Assembly (NCBI GenBank): GCA_964487445.1
Contig: CAZAQG010000001.1
Coordinates: forward strand, 11,257 to 75,256
DNA length: 64,000 nucleotides
Reading direction: 5' to 3'
DNA from: BMS3Abin12 sp964487445
GTDB lineage: Bacteria; Pseudomonadota; Gammaproteobacteria; 21-64-14
Shown in pieces: positions 8,762 through 16,311 of this stretch. The translations under genes were made by a program, and so were the position numbers. The notes beneath the pieces were generated by a model. The model was not told the origin of the DNA. It saw only the letters and a list, made by a program, of their open reading frames with translations, and made no database searches. How positions within the stretch are numbered: position 1 is the first letter of the stretch; every line of letters begins with the position of its first letter.

Positions 8762-9688
8762 TCACGAGGCGCCGCCGCGCGCGCCCTCCAGGATCTGCAC
8801 GGCCAGCGGCTTGGTCGCCTCGCCGACGTAGAGCGAGCGATGCGGGAACGGGATCTCGATGCCCTCGCGATCGAAGGCCTGCTTGACGCGGCGCAGGAAC
8901 TGGCGCCCCACCTCCCACTGTTTGATCGGCCGCGTGCGGATGCGGCCCTTGATGATCACGGCGGAGTCGGCGAGTTGGTCGACGCCGAAGATCTCCACGT
9001 CATCGATCAGCAGCGGTCCGAAGTACTCGTCGGCGCGCAACCCCTTGGCCACCCGCTGCAGGACCTCGACCACGTGATCGGTGTCCTCCTTGTAGGCGAC
9101 GCCGATCTCGAAGACGTACGCCGACCACTCCTTGGTCAGATTGGAGAGGCTGTTGATGGTGCCGTTGGGGAAGATGTGCACGATACCGGACAGGTCGCGC
9201 AGGATCAGGGTACGGAAGTTGATCGCCTCGACCAGACCGCCGGTGCCGTTGACCACCGCCACGTCCCCGACCCGCACCTGGTTCTCCAGGATCAGAAAAA
9301 AGCCGGAGATGACATCGCGCACCAGATTCTGGGCACCGAAGCCGACCGCCAGGCCGGCGACCCCGGCGCTGGCCAGGATCGGGCCGATGTTGATCCCGAG
9401 CTGACCGAGGATGATCAGCACCGCCATGACCCAGATCACCAGCACCACACCCTGGCGCAACAGACGCACCAGGGTCTCGGCACGCTTGCGCGCCTCCAGC
9501 GCGCCCTCGCCCTGCGCCGCGGCGCGCCGTTCCAACTCCTGTTCGAAACGCCGGAACGCGGAGCGCAGCGCAGCGATCAGCACGCGGGCGATCACCAGGA
9601 CCAGCACCACGCGCAACACCCCGGCGCCGACGGCGCCCCAGTCCACCCCCGCGAAATACTGCATCAGTCGTTCGATCGGCAGGCTCAT
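8762..9688 (-). CDS. mscS: Small-conductance mechanosensitive channel, MscS family
   Basis: 308 residues, close to E. coli MscS (286). Transmembrane helices lie near 17-40 and 70-95. The pore helix TM3 (GVAGLAVGFGAQNLVRDVISGFF) and the beta-domain motif VRVGD are clear, followed by the FPNG.INSLSN segment and the C-terminal alpha/beta domain. It releases solutes on hypo-osmotic shock in the inner membrane. ATG at 9688 is chosen because MSLPIERL begins the family-like region and GGGGAA precedes it; the frame is open 15 codons further upstream. Confidence 0.93.
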   Translation of the reverse strand: MSLPIERLMQYFAGVDWGAVGAGVLRVVLVLVIARVLIAALRSAFRRFEQELERRAAAQGEGALEARKRAETLVRLLRQGVVLVIWVMAVLIILGQLGINIGPILASAGVAGLAVGFGAQNLVRDVISGFFLILENQVRVGDVAVVNGTGGLVEAINFRTLILRDLSGIVHIFPNGTINSLSNLTKEWSAYVFEIGVAYKEDTDHVVEVLQRVAKGLRADEYFGPLLIDDVEIFGVDQLADSAVIIKGRIRTRPIKQWEVGRQFLRRVKQAFDREGIEIPFPHRSLYVGEATKPLAVQILEGARGGAS

Positions 9689-9943
9689 GTCGCATTCCCC
9701 GGGTTGTACGGCGGCCTTCGCCGCGCATCGCATCGCCGGGCGCTGGGCGGGCGCCGCGCCCTCACCTTACCATTATTCGCCGCACCGATCCGGTGCCCGG
9801 CCGGCCGGACCTCGAGGCGGGCGCACCGCACGAATCTTCCGCAACGGTGAGCCACCCGTTCCTCGTGGCGGCGGCGATCGTGCAGGGTCGGGATACGGCC
9901 CGGCGGCCTGCGCCCGGGATCGACGAACCCCCGGGGCGCGTGC

Positions 9944-10678
9944 TCAACCCGGGCGCGGCACGAGGAAGCGCCGGCCCGCGTAGCGCAGGACGAGGCCGCC
10001 GGAGGTGATCTCCTCGAGCACCTCGCCGCCGGGCAACTGCTGTCCCTCGCGGTATTTGTGCAGGTTGATCAGGACCCAGCGCAACGCCCGGCGCGGTGAG
10101 TAGACGTACACCTCGATATCCAGCTTCGGGAGCTGGGCGCGGAAACTCGCGGGCAGATCGTCCAGACGCGGCACCGGTGGGGCCGCCGGGCGCGGTGCCG
10201 GGGGCGCAACGGCGCGGACGGGCGCAACGGCGCGGACGGGTGCGGCGGCGCGGACGGGTGCGGCGGTCGGCCGGGAACGCGGTGCGAGCGTCGTGGCCGG
10301 CGTCGTGGCCGGCGAGGGGTGCGCCACCGCGCGCGCGGGGTGCCGGGGCGCCGCGGTTTCGAGCCCGGAGGACGCCGGCGCCACGGTCGACGCGATGCGC
10401 GGCGCGGTCTGTACCGACGGCGCGCGCGGGACGGTGCGGGCGGTCGACGCCGCGACCCGCGCCGGGGGCACCCCGCGCCCGGCACCCCGCGTGACGAACC
10501 ACCAACCGGCCGCCCCGAGCAGCACGCCGGCGGCCAGCACCGCGCCCGCCCAGGGCCACCAGCGGCGCCGCTCGCCAGCGCCCGGATCGGCGATTCGCAG
10601 GTCCGCCGTCAGCGGCGAGACCGCCCCCTGGCCGCGTTCGCGCTCGGAACGCTTCAGCGCCTCAAGGATATACGACAT
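9944..10678 (-). CDS. gspB: General secretion pathway protein B (GspB/ExeB-like)
   Basis: 244 residues. It starts MSYILEALKRSERERG, the typical GspB N-terminus. One transmembrane segment (about 40-58) is followed by a long Ala/Pro/Val/Arg linker (about 65-165) with degenerate AAPVRA repeats. The C-terminal T2SSB domain (about 170-240) includes 'YSPRRALRWVLINLHKYREGQ'. GspA-GspB work as an inner-membrane ATPase complex that helps place the secretin through the peptidoglycan. Its ATG overlaps the gspA stop (TGATG). Confidence 0.88.
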   Translation of the reverse strand: MSYILEALKRSERERGQGAVSPLTADLRIADPGAGERRRWWPWAGAVLAAGVLLGAAGWWFVTRGAGRGVPPARVAASTARTVPRAPSVQTAPRIASTVAPASSGLETAAPRHPARAVAHPSPATTPATTLAPRSRPTAAPVRAAAPVRAVAPVRAVAPPAPRPAAPPVPRLDDLPASFRAQLPKLDIEVYVYSPRRALRWVLINLHKYREGQQLPGGEVLEEITSGGLVLRYAGRRFLVPRPG

Positions 10679-11829
10679 CAGACCCGATCCACATCCCGGC
10701 CCACCTCCCTCCGCAGCCACGCAACCGTCGGAGTGCGGGTGCCGGTGAGGATCGGCGCGTCCCCCATGGGGGACGTCCAGGACGGCCCGCCATCCCCGTA
10801 CCCACGGCGATCGCCTACCGCGGTGGGCGACGCCGCGAGCAGGCGCGCCGAGGCCGCGTCGTACCAATCGGCGATGAGGTCCGGGGATCGCGAGGCATGG
10901 CGGCCCTGCAGATACACCGGGAGCGACATGTGCCCATGGAACCACCCGCCCGCCAGGACCGCCAGGCCCAGCGCGCCGGCGGCCGCCGCGATCCAGCGCC
11001 GCCACACGCGCCGCGGTCGCGCGTCCCCGAGCACCTCGGCCGCCGCCCGGCGCACCAGGCGCACACCGACCTGTTGCTCCTCACGGGCGTAGGCGCCGAG
11101 CAGCGCCCGGTCGCACACGGCGTTGATCAGGCGCGGCACGCCGCCGCTCACCCGGTGCACGCGCCCCTGCGCGCGCGGTGTGAACAGCGACCGCCAAGCG
11201 CCGCTCACCGCGAGTCGATGCCGGATATAGGCGGCGGTCTCGACGCGGTTCAGCGGCATCAGATGGTAGCGGGCGGTGATTCGTTGCGCAAGTTGACGCA
11301 GGTCGTTGCGCCCGAGCAGTGCGCGCAGTTCCGGCTGGCCTACCAGGATCACCTGGAGCAGCTTGTGCTTGGCCGTCTCCAGGTTGGTCAGCAGCCGAAC
11401 CTGCTCCAGGACGTCCGGGGACAGGTTCTGGGCCTCATCGATAATCACCACCGTGTTGCGCCCGTCGGCGTGGACCTGCAGCAGGTACTCGTTGAGGGCG
11501 TCGACCAGTCCCTTGGGGGAGCGGGCGCGCGTATCGACGCCGACCCCCAACTCCGCGCAGATGGAGGCCAGCAGTTCGCAGGCCGACAGGCGCGGACTCA
11601 GGATCAGTGCGGCATCGACGCGCTCGCCGAGCTGTTCGAGCAGCGAGCGGCACAGCGTGGTCTTGCCGGTGCCGACCTCGCCGGTGAGCTGCACGAAGCC
11701 CCCGCCCTGCTCCACCCCGAACCGCAGATGCGCCAGCGCCTCGCGGTGGCGCGCGCTCAGATACAGGAAGTGCGGGTCCGGCGTCAGCGAGAACGGCGGT
11801 TCCCGCAGGCCGAAGTATTCGGTATACAT
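10678..11829 (-). CDS. gspA: GspA/ExeA-type AAA ATPase
   Basis: 383 residues. It opens with the family signature YTEYFGLREPPFSLTPDP. Walker A is GEVGTGKTT, Walker B VVIIDEAQ, and a QPELRALL sensor region follows. A transmembrane segment lies at about 280-300. The periplasmic tail is only about 80 residues, so the peptidoglycan-binding domain of full-length ExeA (about 550 residues) seems to be missing or very short. It is translationally coupled to gspB. XrtA/exosortase-associated ATPases share the N-terminus, but the neighbouring gspB supports a type II secretion role. Confidence 0.86.
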   Translation of the reverse strand: MYTEYFGLREPPFSLTPDPHFLYLSARHREALAHLRFGVEQGGGFVQLTGEVGTGKTTLCRSLLEQLGERVDAALILSPRLSACELLASICAELGVGVDTRARSPKGLVDALNEYLLQVHADGRNTVVIIDEAQNLSPDVLEQVRLLTNLETAKHKLLQVILVGQPELRALLGRNDLRQLAQRITARYHLMPLNRVETAAYIRHRLAVSGAWRSLFTPRAQGRVHRVSGGVPRLINAVCDRALLGAYAREEQQVGVRLVRRAAAEVLGDARPRRVWRRWIAAAAGALGLAVLAGGWFHGHMSLPVYLQGRHASRSPDLIADWYDAASARLLAASPTAVGDRRGYGDGGPSWTSPMGDAPILTGTRTPTVAWLRREVGRDVDRV

Positions 11830-11928
11830 AGGGGATTACCGATCACCGTGGGCCGTTTCCGATCATAGTCCATGGCCCCGGATCACACCACCGCGGCCGG
11901 GCGGGGACGCCTCGGCGGGGGAGACCCG

Positions 11929-12525
11929 ATGAAATACTGTAGTCATTGCGCCCACCCGGTGGTCCTGCGGATCCCGCGCGGGGACGGCTTTCCGCGCTAC
12001 GTGTGCGACCACTGCCAGACGATTCATTATCAGAACCCGAAGATCGTGGCCGGCTGCATCCCCGAATGGGAGGACCGGATCCTGCTGTGCCGGCGCGCCA
12101 TCGAGCCGCGCTACGGACTGTGGACGGTGCCCGCGGGCTTCATGGAGAACGGCGAGACCGTGGCTGGCGCGGCGGCCCGCGAGACCCTCGAGGAGACCTG
12201 CGCCGAGGTCGATTCGTGCCGCCTCTACGCGCTGTTCAGCCTCCCGCACATCAGCCAGGTCTACCTGCTGTTCCGCGGCCGGCTCTCGGCGCCGCGCTTC
12301 GCGCCCGGCGCCGAGAGCCTCGAGGTGGAACTGTTCGAGGAGCGGGCCATCCCCTGGGACCGGCTCGCATTCCCGGTCATCCGCGAGACCCTGCGCCGGT
12401 ACTTCGCCGACCGTCGCACCGGGACGTTTCCAGTGCATACCGGCGACCTCCTGCCCGACCATCGGCCCGTCGACGACACCCGACCCGGGGTGCCGGACAC
12501 GACACCACCCGGGTCCCGGTCGTGA
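11929..12525 (+). CDS. Nudix hydrolase with N-terminal zinc ribbon (NudC-like/YfcD-like)
   Basis: 198 residues. A Cys4 zinc ribbon (CSHC...CDHC) within the first 30 residues precedes a Nudix fold. The Nudix box runs GFMENGE ... RETLEET, with Cys replacing the usual Gly near its end. This family hydrolyses nucleoside diphosphates linked to another group (ADP-ribose, NADH, FAD); the exact substrate cannot be read. ATG at 11929 is used because a GGGGGAGA ribosome-binding site lies 6 nt upstream. It is divergent from gspA, and its 3' end faces the antiporter gene across repeats. Confidence 0.88.
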   Translation: MKYCSHCAHPVVLRIPRGDGFPRYVCDHCQTIHYQNPKIVAGCIPEWEDRILLCRRAIEPRYGLWTVPAGFMENGETVAGAAARETLEETCAEVDSCRLYALFSLPHISQVYLLFRGRLSAPRFAPGAESLEVELFEERAIPWDRLAFPVIRETLRRYFADRRTGTFPVHTGDLLPDHRPVDDTRPGVPDTTPPGSRS

Positions 12526-12584
12526 AAAAAAACGCCAGGGAACCCACGGACCGCACGGAACACCCTGTCCGGTCCGTGGGTTCC
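12525..12584 (-). terminator. Hairpin with T-run between Nudix and antiporter genes
   Basis: Perfect 15-bp arms at 12539-12553 and 12570-12584 with a 16-nt loop. Read on the minus strand the stem is followed, after 6 nt, by eight Ts (12525-12532). That fits a Rho-independent terminator for the antiporter transcript, though the spacing to the T-run is longer than usual. The hairpin could also act for the plus strand. Confidence 0.5.
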
Positions 12585-12621
12585 GTGGTTCATTTCGACG
12601 CCATTGCGAAGATCAACGACG

Positions 12622-12746
12622 TCGGCCGGGCGCGCCCGGCCCTACAGGTGGCACAATCGACGATGTGCGTGTAGGGCGGGGCGCGGCCCTATGGATGGGC
12701 ACAATCGCTGATGTGCGTGTAGGGTGGGGCACGCCCCGCCCTACGC
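12622..12746. repeat. GC-rich intergenic palindromic repeats (family A), Nudix/antiporter
   Basis: Three consecutive units of the type GTAGGGC-G/C-GGGC..GCCC (near 12628-12650, 12671-12695, 12719-12745), separated by 'gcacaatcg.tgatgtgcgt' spacers. Same family as the repeats near 3.0 kb and 45.7 kb, again between convergent genes. It touches the last codons of the antiporter gene. Confidence 0.65.
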
Positions 12747-14588
12747 CTCCCGGGCCGCGGGGGCGGCCGGGGCGTCGCCGGGCCGCGGCACCGGGCGCTC
12801 GGACTCTCGCAGGTAGCAGACCACCGTCTCACCGGGGCGCGGCTTGAGGGGATCGCGCGGCGACTGGAACACGACCTCGCCGCTCTCGCGCACCACCAGC
12901 ATGATCAGTGCGTCGCCCGGGCAATCGCGTCGGAACGCCTCGTAGTCGTAGGTCTCGGTGAGCCGTGTTTTCTGAAAGCGCCAGCCCTGATAGTGGCGGC
13001 GCATCAGTTCGTCGTAGGTCGCCTGCTCGTCGAATACCACCCGGCCGCGGAGCGTGCGCGGCAGCCCGCGCGAGTCGTCCTCATCGCCGCCGTGCAGGCG
13101 CAGTTGAAAGACCCGGTTGCGCCCCAGCTCGGACGCGAAGTGCGTGCACACCAGTGCGTTGTAGGCATCATTGTAGGTCGCCGCCAGCAGACAACCGATC
13201 TCGTTGAGTTCCAACGACTCCTCGGAACTCTCCGAGAGCAACTCCCCGAACGAGACGCGGATACCCGACAGGCGCGCCGGCTTGAGCCGGTCCCAGGACT
13301 GATCGACCATCAACACCGGTACCTTCAACTCCTGCAGCACGCGCGCCAGCTCCACGCTCCACGGCGAGGCCCCGACGATCAGCATGCCGTTACGTTGCGT
13401 CGAAGCCAGCCCCAACCACAACGCCAGGCGCTGGATGCTCATCCCGTGCAACAGCGCGGTGGCGAGGATCAGCCCGAACACCAACGGCACCAACACCGCG
13501 GCGTCCGGGTAGCCGTGTGCCACCATCTCCGGGGCGAACACCGCGGCGACCGCGGCCGCGACGATGCCGCGCGGGGCGGTCCACGCCACCAGCGTGCGCT
13601 CCGCCCGGCTCATGCCGGCACGCCAAGTCGCCAGCAGCACCGCCGTCGGGCGGACCGCGAACACGAGCGCCGCGAGCAGCGCCACGCTGCGCCAGTTCAG
13701 GCGCCCGAGCACCGCCGGATCGAAGTCCGCCGTCAACACGACGAACACCGCCGAGACCAGCAGCACCGTCATGTACTCCTTGTAGCGGCGGATCTCCTCG
13801 ATCGACGCCAGGCGCCGGTTGCCGAGCGTGATCCCGAACACGGTGACCGCCAGCAACCCGGCCTCCGCCTGTACCCGGTTGGCCGCGATGTAGATCAACA
13901 GCACCGCCGCGAACAGCACCGGTCCTTTCAGGAATTCGGGGACATAGCCGCGCCCGAGCGCCCCCGCCAGAAGCATCCCACTGCCCACCCCGAGCGCCGC
14001 GGCCGCCACCAGCGCCAGGACCAGCCCGGCGGCCACGGCCAGGAACGAGGCCTGTGCCCCGGACGAGATGAAATACTGGAACACGACCACTGCGAGCAGC
14101 GCGCCCACCGGATCGTTGATGATCCCCTCCCACTTGAGGTAGGACGCCGGGCGCCGGTTGAGCCGCGCATGGCGCAACAGGGGCATGATGACCGTGGGAC
14201 CGGTCACCACCGTGATCGCGCCGAACACCAGGGCCACCGGCCAGGAGAGGCCGCCGATGAGGCGCGCGGCCAGGCTGCCCAACACCCAACTCAACACCAC
14301 GCCTACGGAGACCAGTCGCTTCACACCGGTCGCCGCCTCGCGCAATTCGTGCAGATGCAGATTGAGGCCGCCCTCGAACAGGATGATGGCGACCCCGAGG
14401 CGGATGATCGGATGCAGCAGCGCGCCGAAGTCGCGCGAGGGGTGGAGCCAGCCGAACACCGGCCCGGCGAGCAGGCCCACGATCAACAACAGTACGATCG
14501 TGGGCTGATGCAACCGCCACGCCACCCACTGGGCGCCGATCCCCAGTGCCGCCACGAGCGCCAGGGCCAGGGTGAGGTCGTGGTGCAT
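12741..14588 (-). CDS. Cation/proton antiporter with C-terminal NAD-binding-like (TrkA-N-type) domain
   Basis: 615 residues. About 12-13 membrane helices occupy residues 1-400 (Na+/H+ exchanger fold). Typical features are ILFEGGLNL (near 85) and the ND pair in GIINDPVGALL (near 165), expected to be the ion site. A soluble region from about 410 begins NGMLIVGASPWSVELARVL, a Rossmann-like TrkA-N start, followed by a TrkA-C-like tail. It probably exchanges Na+ or K+ for protons at the inner membrane. ATG at 14588 (MHHDLTLALA) matches the family start. Confidence 0.88.
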   Translation of the reverse strand: MHHDLTLALALVAALGIGAQWVAWRLHQPTIVLLLIVGLLAGPVFGWLHPSRDFGALLHPIIRLGVAIILFEGGLNLHLHELREAATGVKRLVSVGVVLSWVLGSLAARLIGGLSWPVALVFGAITVVTGPTVIMPLLRHARLNRRPASYLKWEGIINDPVGALLAVVVFQYFISSGAQASFLAVAAGLVLALVAAAALGVGSGMLLAGALGRGYVPEFLKGPVLFAAVLLIYIAANRVQAEAGLLAVTVFGITLGNRRLASIEEIRRYKEYMTVLLVSAVFVVLTADFDPAVLGRLNWRSVALLAALVFAVRPTAVLLATWRAGMSRAERTLVAWTAPRGIVAAAVAAVFAPEMVAHGYPDAAVLVPLVFGLILATALLHGMSIQRLALWLGLASTQRNGMLIVGASPWSVELARVLQELKVPVLMVDQSWDRLKPARLSGIRVSFGELLSESSEESLELNEIGCLLAATYNDAYNALVCTHFASELGRNRVFQLRLHGGDEDDSRGLPRTLRGRVVFDEQATYDELMRRHYQGWRFQKTRLTETYDYEAFRRDCPGDALIMLVVRESGEVVFQSPRDPLKPRPGETVVCYLRESERPVPRPGDAPAAPAAREA

Positions 14589-14688
14589 GCACGCTCCGCT
14601 ACGGATCCGTCCCAGCCGGACACCCTTTATACCGTTCCCTTCGGGGCCGGTCGACCGGGATTCGGGGACGCGCAGGGACATGCGGGAT

Positions 14689-14705
14689 TGTCGGAGATCT
14701 TTACA
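14689..14705 (+). promoter_or_regulatory. TGTC-N9-TACA motif, copy 1
   Basis: Reads TGTCGGAGATCTTTACA. It differs from copy 3 by one base, shares the TGTC and TTTACA ends with copy 2, and has the same 17-bp length as both. It looks like a regulator binding site; the TGT...ACA ends give a weak dyad. Confidence 0.5.
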
Positions 14706-14772
14706 CGCCGGGGCGGGCACGGGAAGCGCGCGGCACGCCATCGCCGCAGATTTCGGATGGACGGGGTACGGC

Positions 14773-14789
14773 TGTCAAGATTTTTTACA
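14773..14789 (+). promoter_or_regulatory. TGTC-N9-TACA motif, copy 2
   Basis: Reads TGTCAAGATTTTTTACA. Same length and conserved ends as copies 1 and 3, with an AT-richer centre. It is followed, as copy 1 is, by a C(G)CCGG-type block. Confidence 0.5.
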
Positions 14790-14961
14790 CCGGCGAATCC
14801 CCTAACTTCTTCTATTTTCAAGAGTTCTCACGAACCAGGGCCTGGCGGCCGGCGTACACCGCCATACGCCGCCGTTATACCGGATCCCCGGTGGATGCAC
14901 GAAAGATGGCCTGTTTACAACAAGTTGGAAACATTCGATGCGATCGTGCGGGACCCTGCGG

Positions 14962-14978
14962 TGTCGGGGATCTTTACA
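14962..14978 (+). promoter_or_regulatory. TGTC-N9-TACA motif, copy 3
   Basis: Reads TGTCGGGGATCTTTACA, one mismatch from copy 1. It lies about 85 bp upstream of the -24 element of the sigma-54-type promoter, a normal distance for an enhancer-binding-protein site. Confidence 0.55.
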
Positions 14979-15062
14979 ATCCGGCCCCGCTCCGGCCCCG
15001 TACTGCGCTCCGGCCCGGAGGTTATTTCCTAACACGTTGCGACACAATAGAAATTTCCACCC

Positions 15063-15078
15063 TGGCACCGAATTTGCT
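15063..15078 (+). promoter_or_regulatory. Sigma-54 (-24/-12) promoter
   Basis: TGGCAC at 15063-15068 and TTGCT at 15074-15078, with exactly 10 bp between the GG and GC pairs. This matches the RpoN consensus TGGCAC-N5-TTGC(A/T). Transcription would start near 15089 and read into the 57-residue ORF at 15216. Confidence 0.7.
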
Positions 15079-15215
15079 TGAAATTACTGTACAAAGATGC
15101 AGCGAATCGATGGAAACGCCCGAACGGCGGGCGATCCGAACGATACCGCAGCCCGGCGGCGGAGTTGCCGGGTCGATATCAGAGTGCAGAATGCGACGCT
15201 ACGGAGGTCCCGGCG

Positions 15216-15389
15216 ATGAGCGTTTCGAGGACAATCAACGGGCGGATGGTGGTCGCGCGTCCAGTCTTCAAGGGCGCCGCGCTGCCCGCCTACTGGGTCG
15301 GGGCCGTCAACGACCGGCCGATGCCCCGGACCTTCCCGTCCGCCCACGACGTGTTCCGCTTCGTCGAACACAACGCCCGGCGCGTTTGA
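15216..15389 (+). CDS. Small hypothetical protein downstream of a sigma-54 promoter
   Basis: 57 residues, Arg- and Val-rich. No transmembrane helix or signal peptide and no recognised family. It starts MSVSRTINGRMVVARPVFKG and ends in FRFVEHNARRV. A GGAGG ribosome-binding site (15203-15207) with 8-nt spacing supports translation. It follows the sigma-54-type promoter with a 125-nt leader and ends just before an inverted repeat shared with the 3' end of nrdJb. No PEP-CTERM or other sorting signal is visible. Confidence 0.5.
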   Translation: MSVSRTINGRMVVARPVFKGAALPAYWVGAVNDRPMPRTFPSAHDVFRFVEHNARRV

Positions 15390-15400
15390 TCCGGGGGTGA

Positions 15401-15511
15401 GGAGTTCAAGGGGTCAGCAGGAGTTCAAGGGGGCAGAGTACTTGAAATTCCACCTGTGCCGACTCCTTGTGCTGTCATTGAAAATTTCAAGTACTCTGAC
15501 CCCTTGAACTC
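15401..15511. repeat. Inverted-repeat element with 29-bp arms at the small ORF/nrdJb boundary
   Basis: Arms at 15421-15449 and 15483-15511 pair at 28 of 29 positions. The core is TCAAGGGG(T)CAGAGTACTTG. A partial extra copy of the arm start occurs at 15401-15418. It ends one base before the nrdJb stop codon. The layout resembles REP elements mobilised by REP-associated tyrosine transposases and would form a terminator-like hairpin in both directions. Confidence 0.65.
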
Positions 15512-16243
15512 TCAGCCGCACTTGGAATCGCCGCAATTCAGGCAGGTCAGGCAACCGTCCATCAGGATCACCGCCTTGGTCCGGCACTTGCCGCACAACC
15601 GCGCACTCTCCGGAAAAGCGGCCTCCGTGCCGCCTTTCCCCGATCCGCCCCCGGAGTCGTCTCTGCGCGAGGCCTCGTACTCGGCGCGCTTCTCCTCCAC
15701 GAACCGCTGCTGATGCTCGTCGAGCCCATCGTCCTCGATCAACCCGATCATGCGCAGGTGGCGCTCGATGACGTCACCGATCTCGGCGACCAACGACGGC
15801 ATGAACACACCACCCTTTTTGAAATAGCCGCCGCGCGGGTCGAACACCGAACGCATCTCCTCGACCAGGAAGGTGACGTCGCCGCCCTTGCGGAATACCG
15901 CCGAAATGATGCGGGTCAGCGCCACGATCCACTGAAAGTGATCCATGTTCTTCGAGTTGATGAAGATCTCGAAGGGGCGGCGCAATTCGTATTCGGTGTC
16001 CGGGTTGAGAATGATGTCGTTGATGGTCACGTATAGGGCGTGCTCGGAGAGCGGGGTCTTGACCTTGTAGGTGGAGCCGAACAGCGCCGCCGGACGCTCC
16101 ACCTTCTCGTGCATCTGGATGATGTTCGAGTCCCCGGCGGCGGGCGGCGCCGGTTCGGCGGATGCCGGCGTCGCGGCGCCGGCGTCCGGCCCTTCCGTGA
16201 CGACCTCGTACTCGGTGATCCTGCCTTCGATCTTGATGCTCAT
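15512..16243 (-). CDS. nrdJb: B12-dependent ribonucleotide reductase, C-terminal/small component NrdJb (TSCPD domain)
   Basis: 243 residues. A short variable N-terminus and Ala/Pro linker (about 15-40) precede a TSCPD-type domain (about 55-180: 'ALYVTINDIILN', 'RRPFEIFINSKN', 'ALTRIISAVFRKGGD'). A Cys-rich C-terminus follows (CGKC...CLTCLNC...C), which would act as the swinging dithiol that re-reduces the catalytic subunit. It lies 68 bp downstream of nrdJa in the same direction, as in Pseudomonas where class II RNR is split into NrdJa and NrdJb. ATG at 16243 is chosen over longer frames because homologous sequence begins there. Confidence 0.85.
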   Translation of the reverse strand: MSIKIEGRITEYEVVTEGPDAGAATPASAEPAPPAAGDSNIIQMHEKVERPAALFGSTYKVKTPLSEHALYVTINDIILNPDTEYELRRPFEIFINSKNMDHFQWIVALTRIISAVFRKGGDVTFLVEEMRSVFDPRGGYFKKGGVFMPSLVAEIGDVIERHLRMIGLIEDDGLDEHQQRFVEEKRAEYEASRRDDSGGGSGKGGTEAAFPESARLCGKCRTKAVILMDGCLTCLNCGDSKCG

Positions 16244-16311
16244 GTCCGCCCTCCCGTGCGCGCGCCGGCGATCGATGCGACCGCCGCGCGAGGATTGTCC
16301 GTGCAGGCCTT

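Larger units (their letters stand above)
14589..15215. other. 627-bp regulatory intergenic region
   Basis: No gene of recognisable family. It contains three copies of a 17-bp TGTC-N9-TACA motif (14689-14705, 14773-14789, 14962-14978) and a sigma-54-type promoter (15063-15078) reading towards the small ORF at 15216. A TTTATA block at 14626-14631 could be the -10 of the antiporter promoter on the minus strand. Confidence 0.6.

Noticed and set aside
12993..15032. Long plus-strand open frame opposite the antiporter gene
   Set aside because: His/Arg/Gln-rich composition typical of antisense frames; no motif, no ribosome-binding site.
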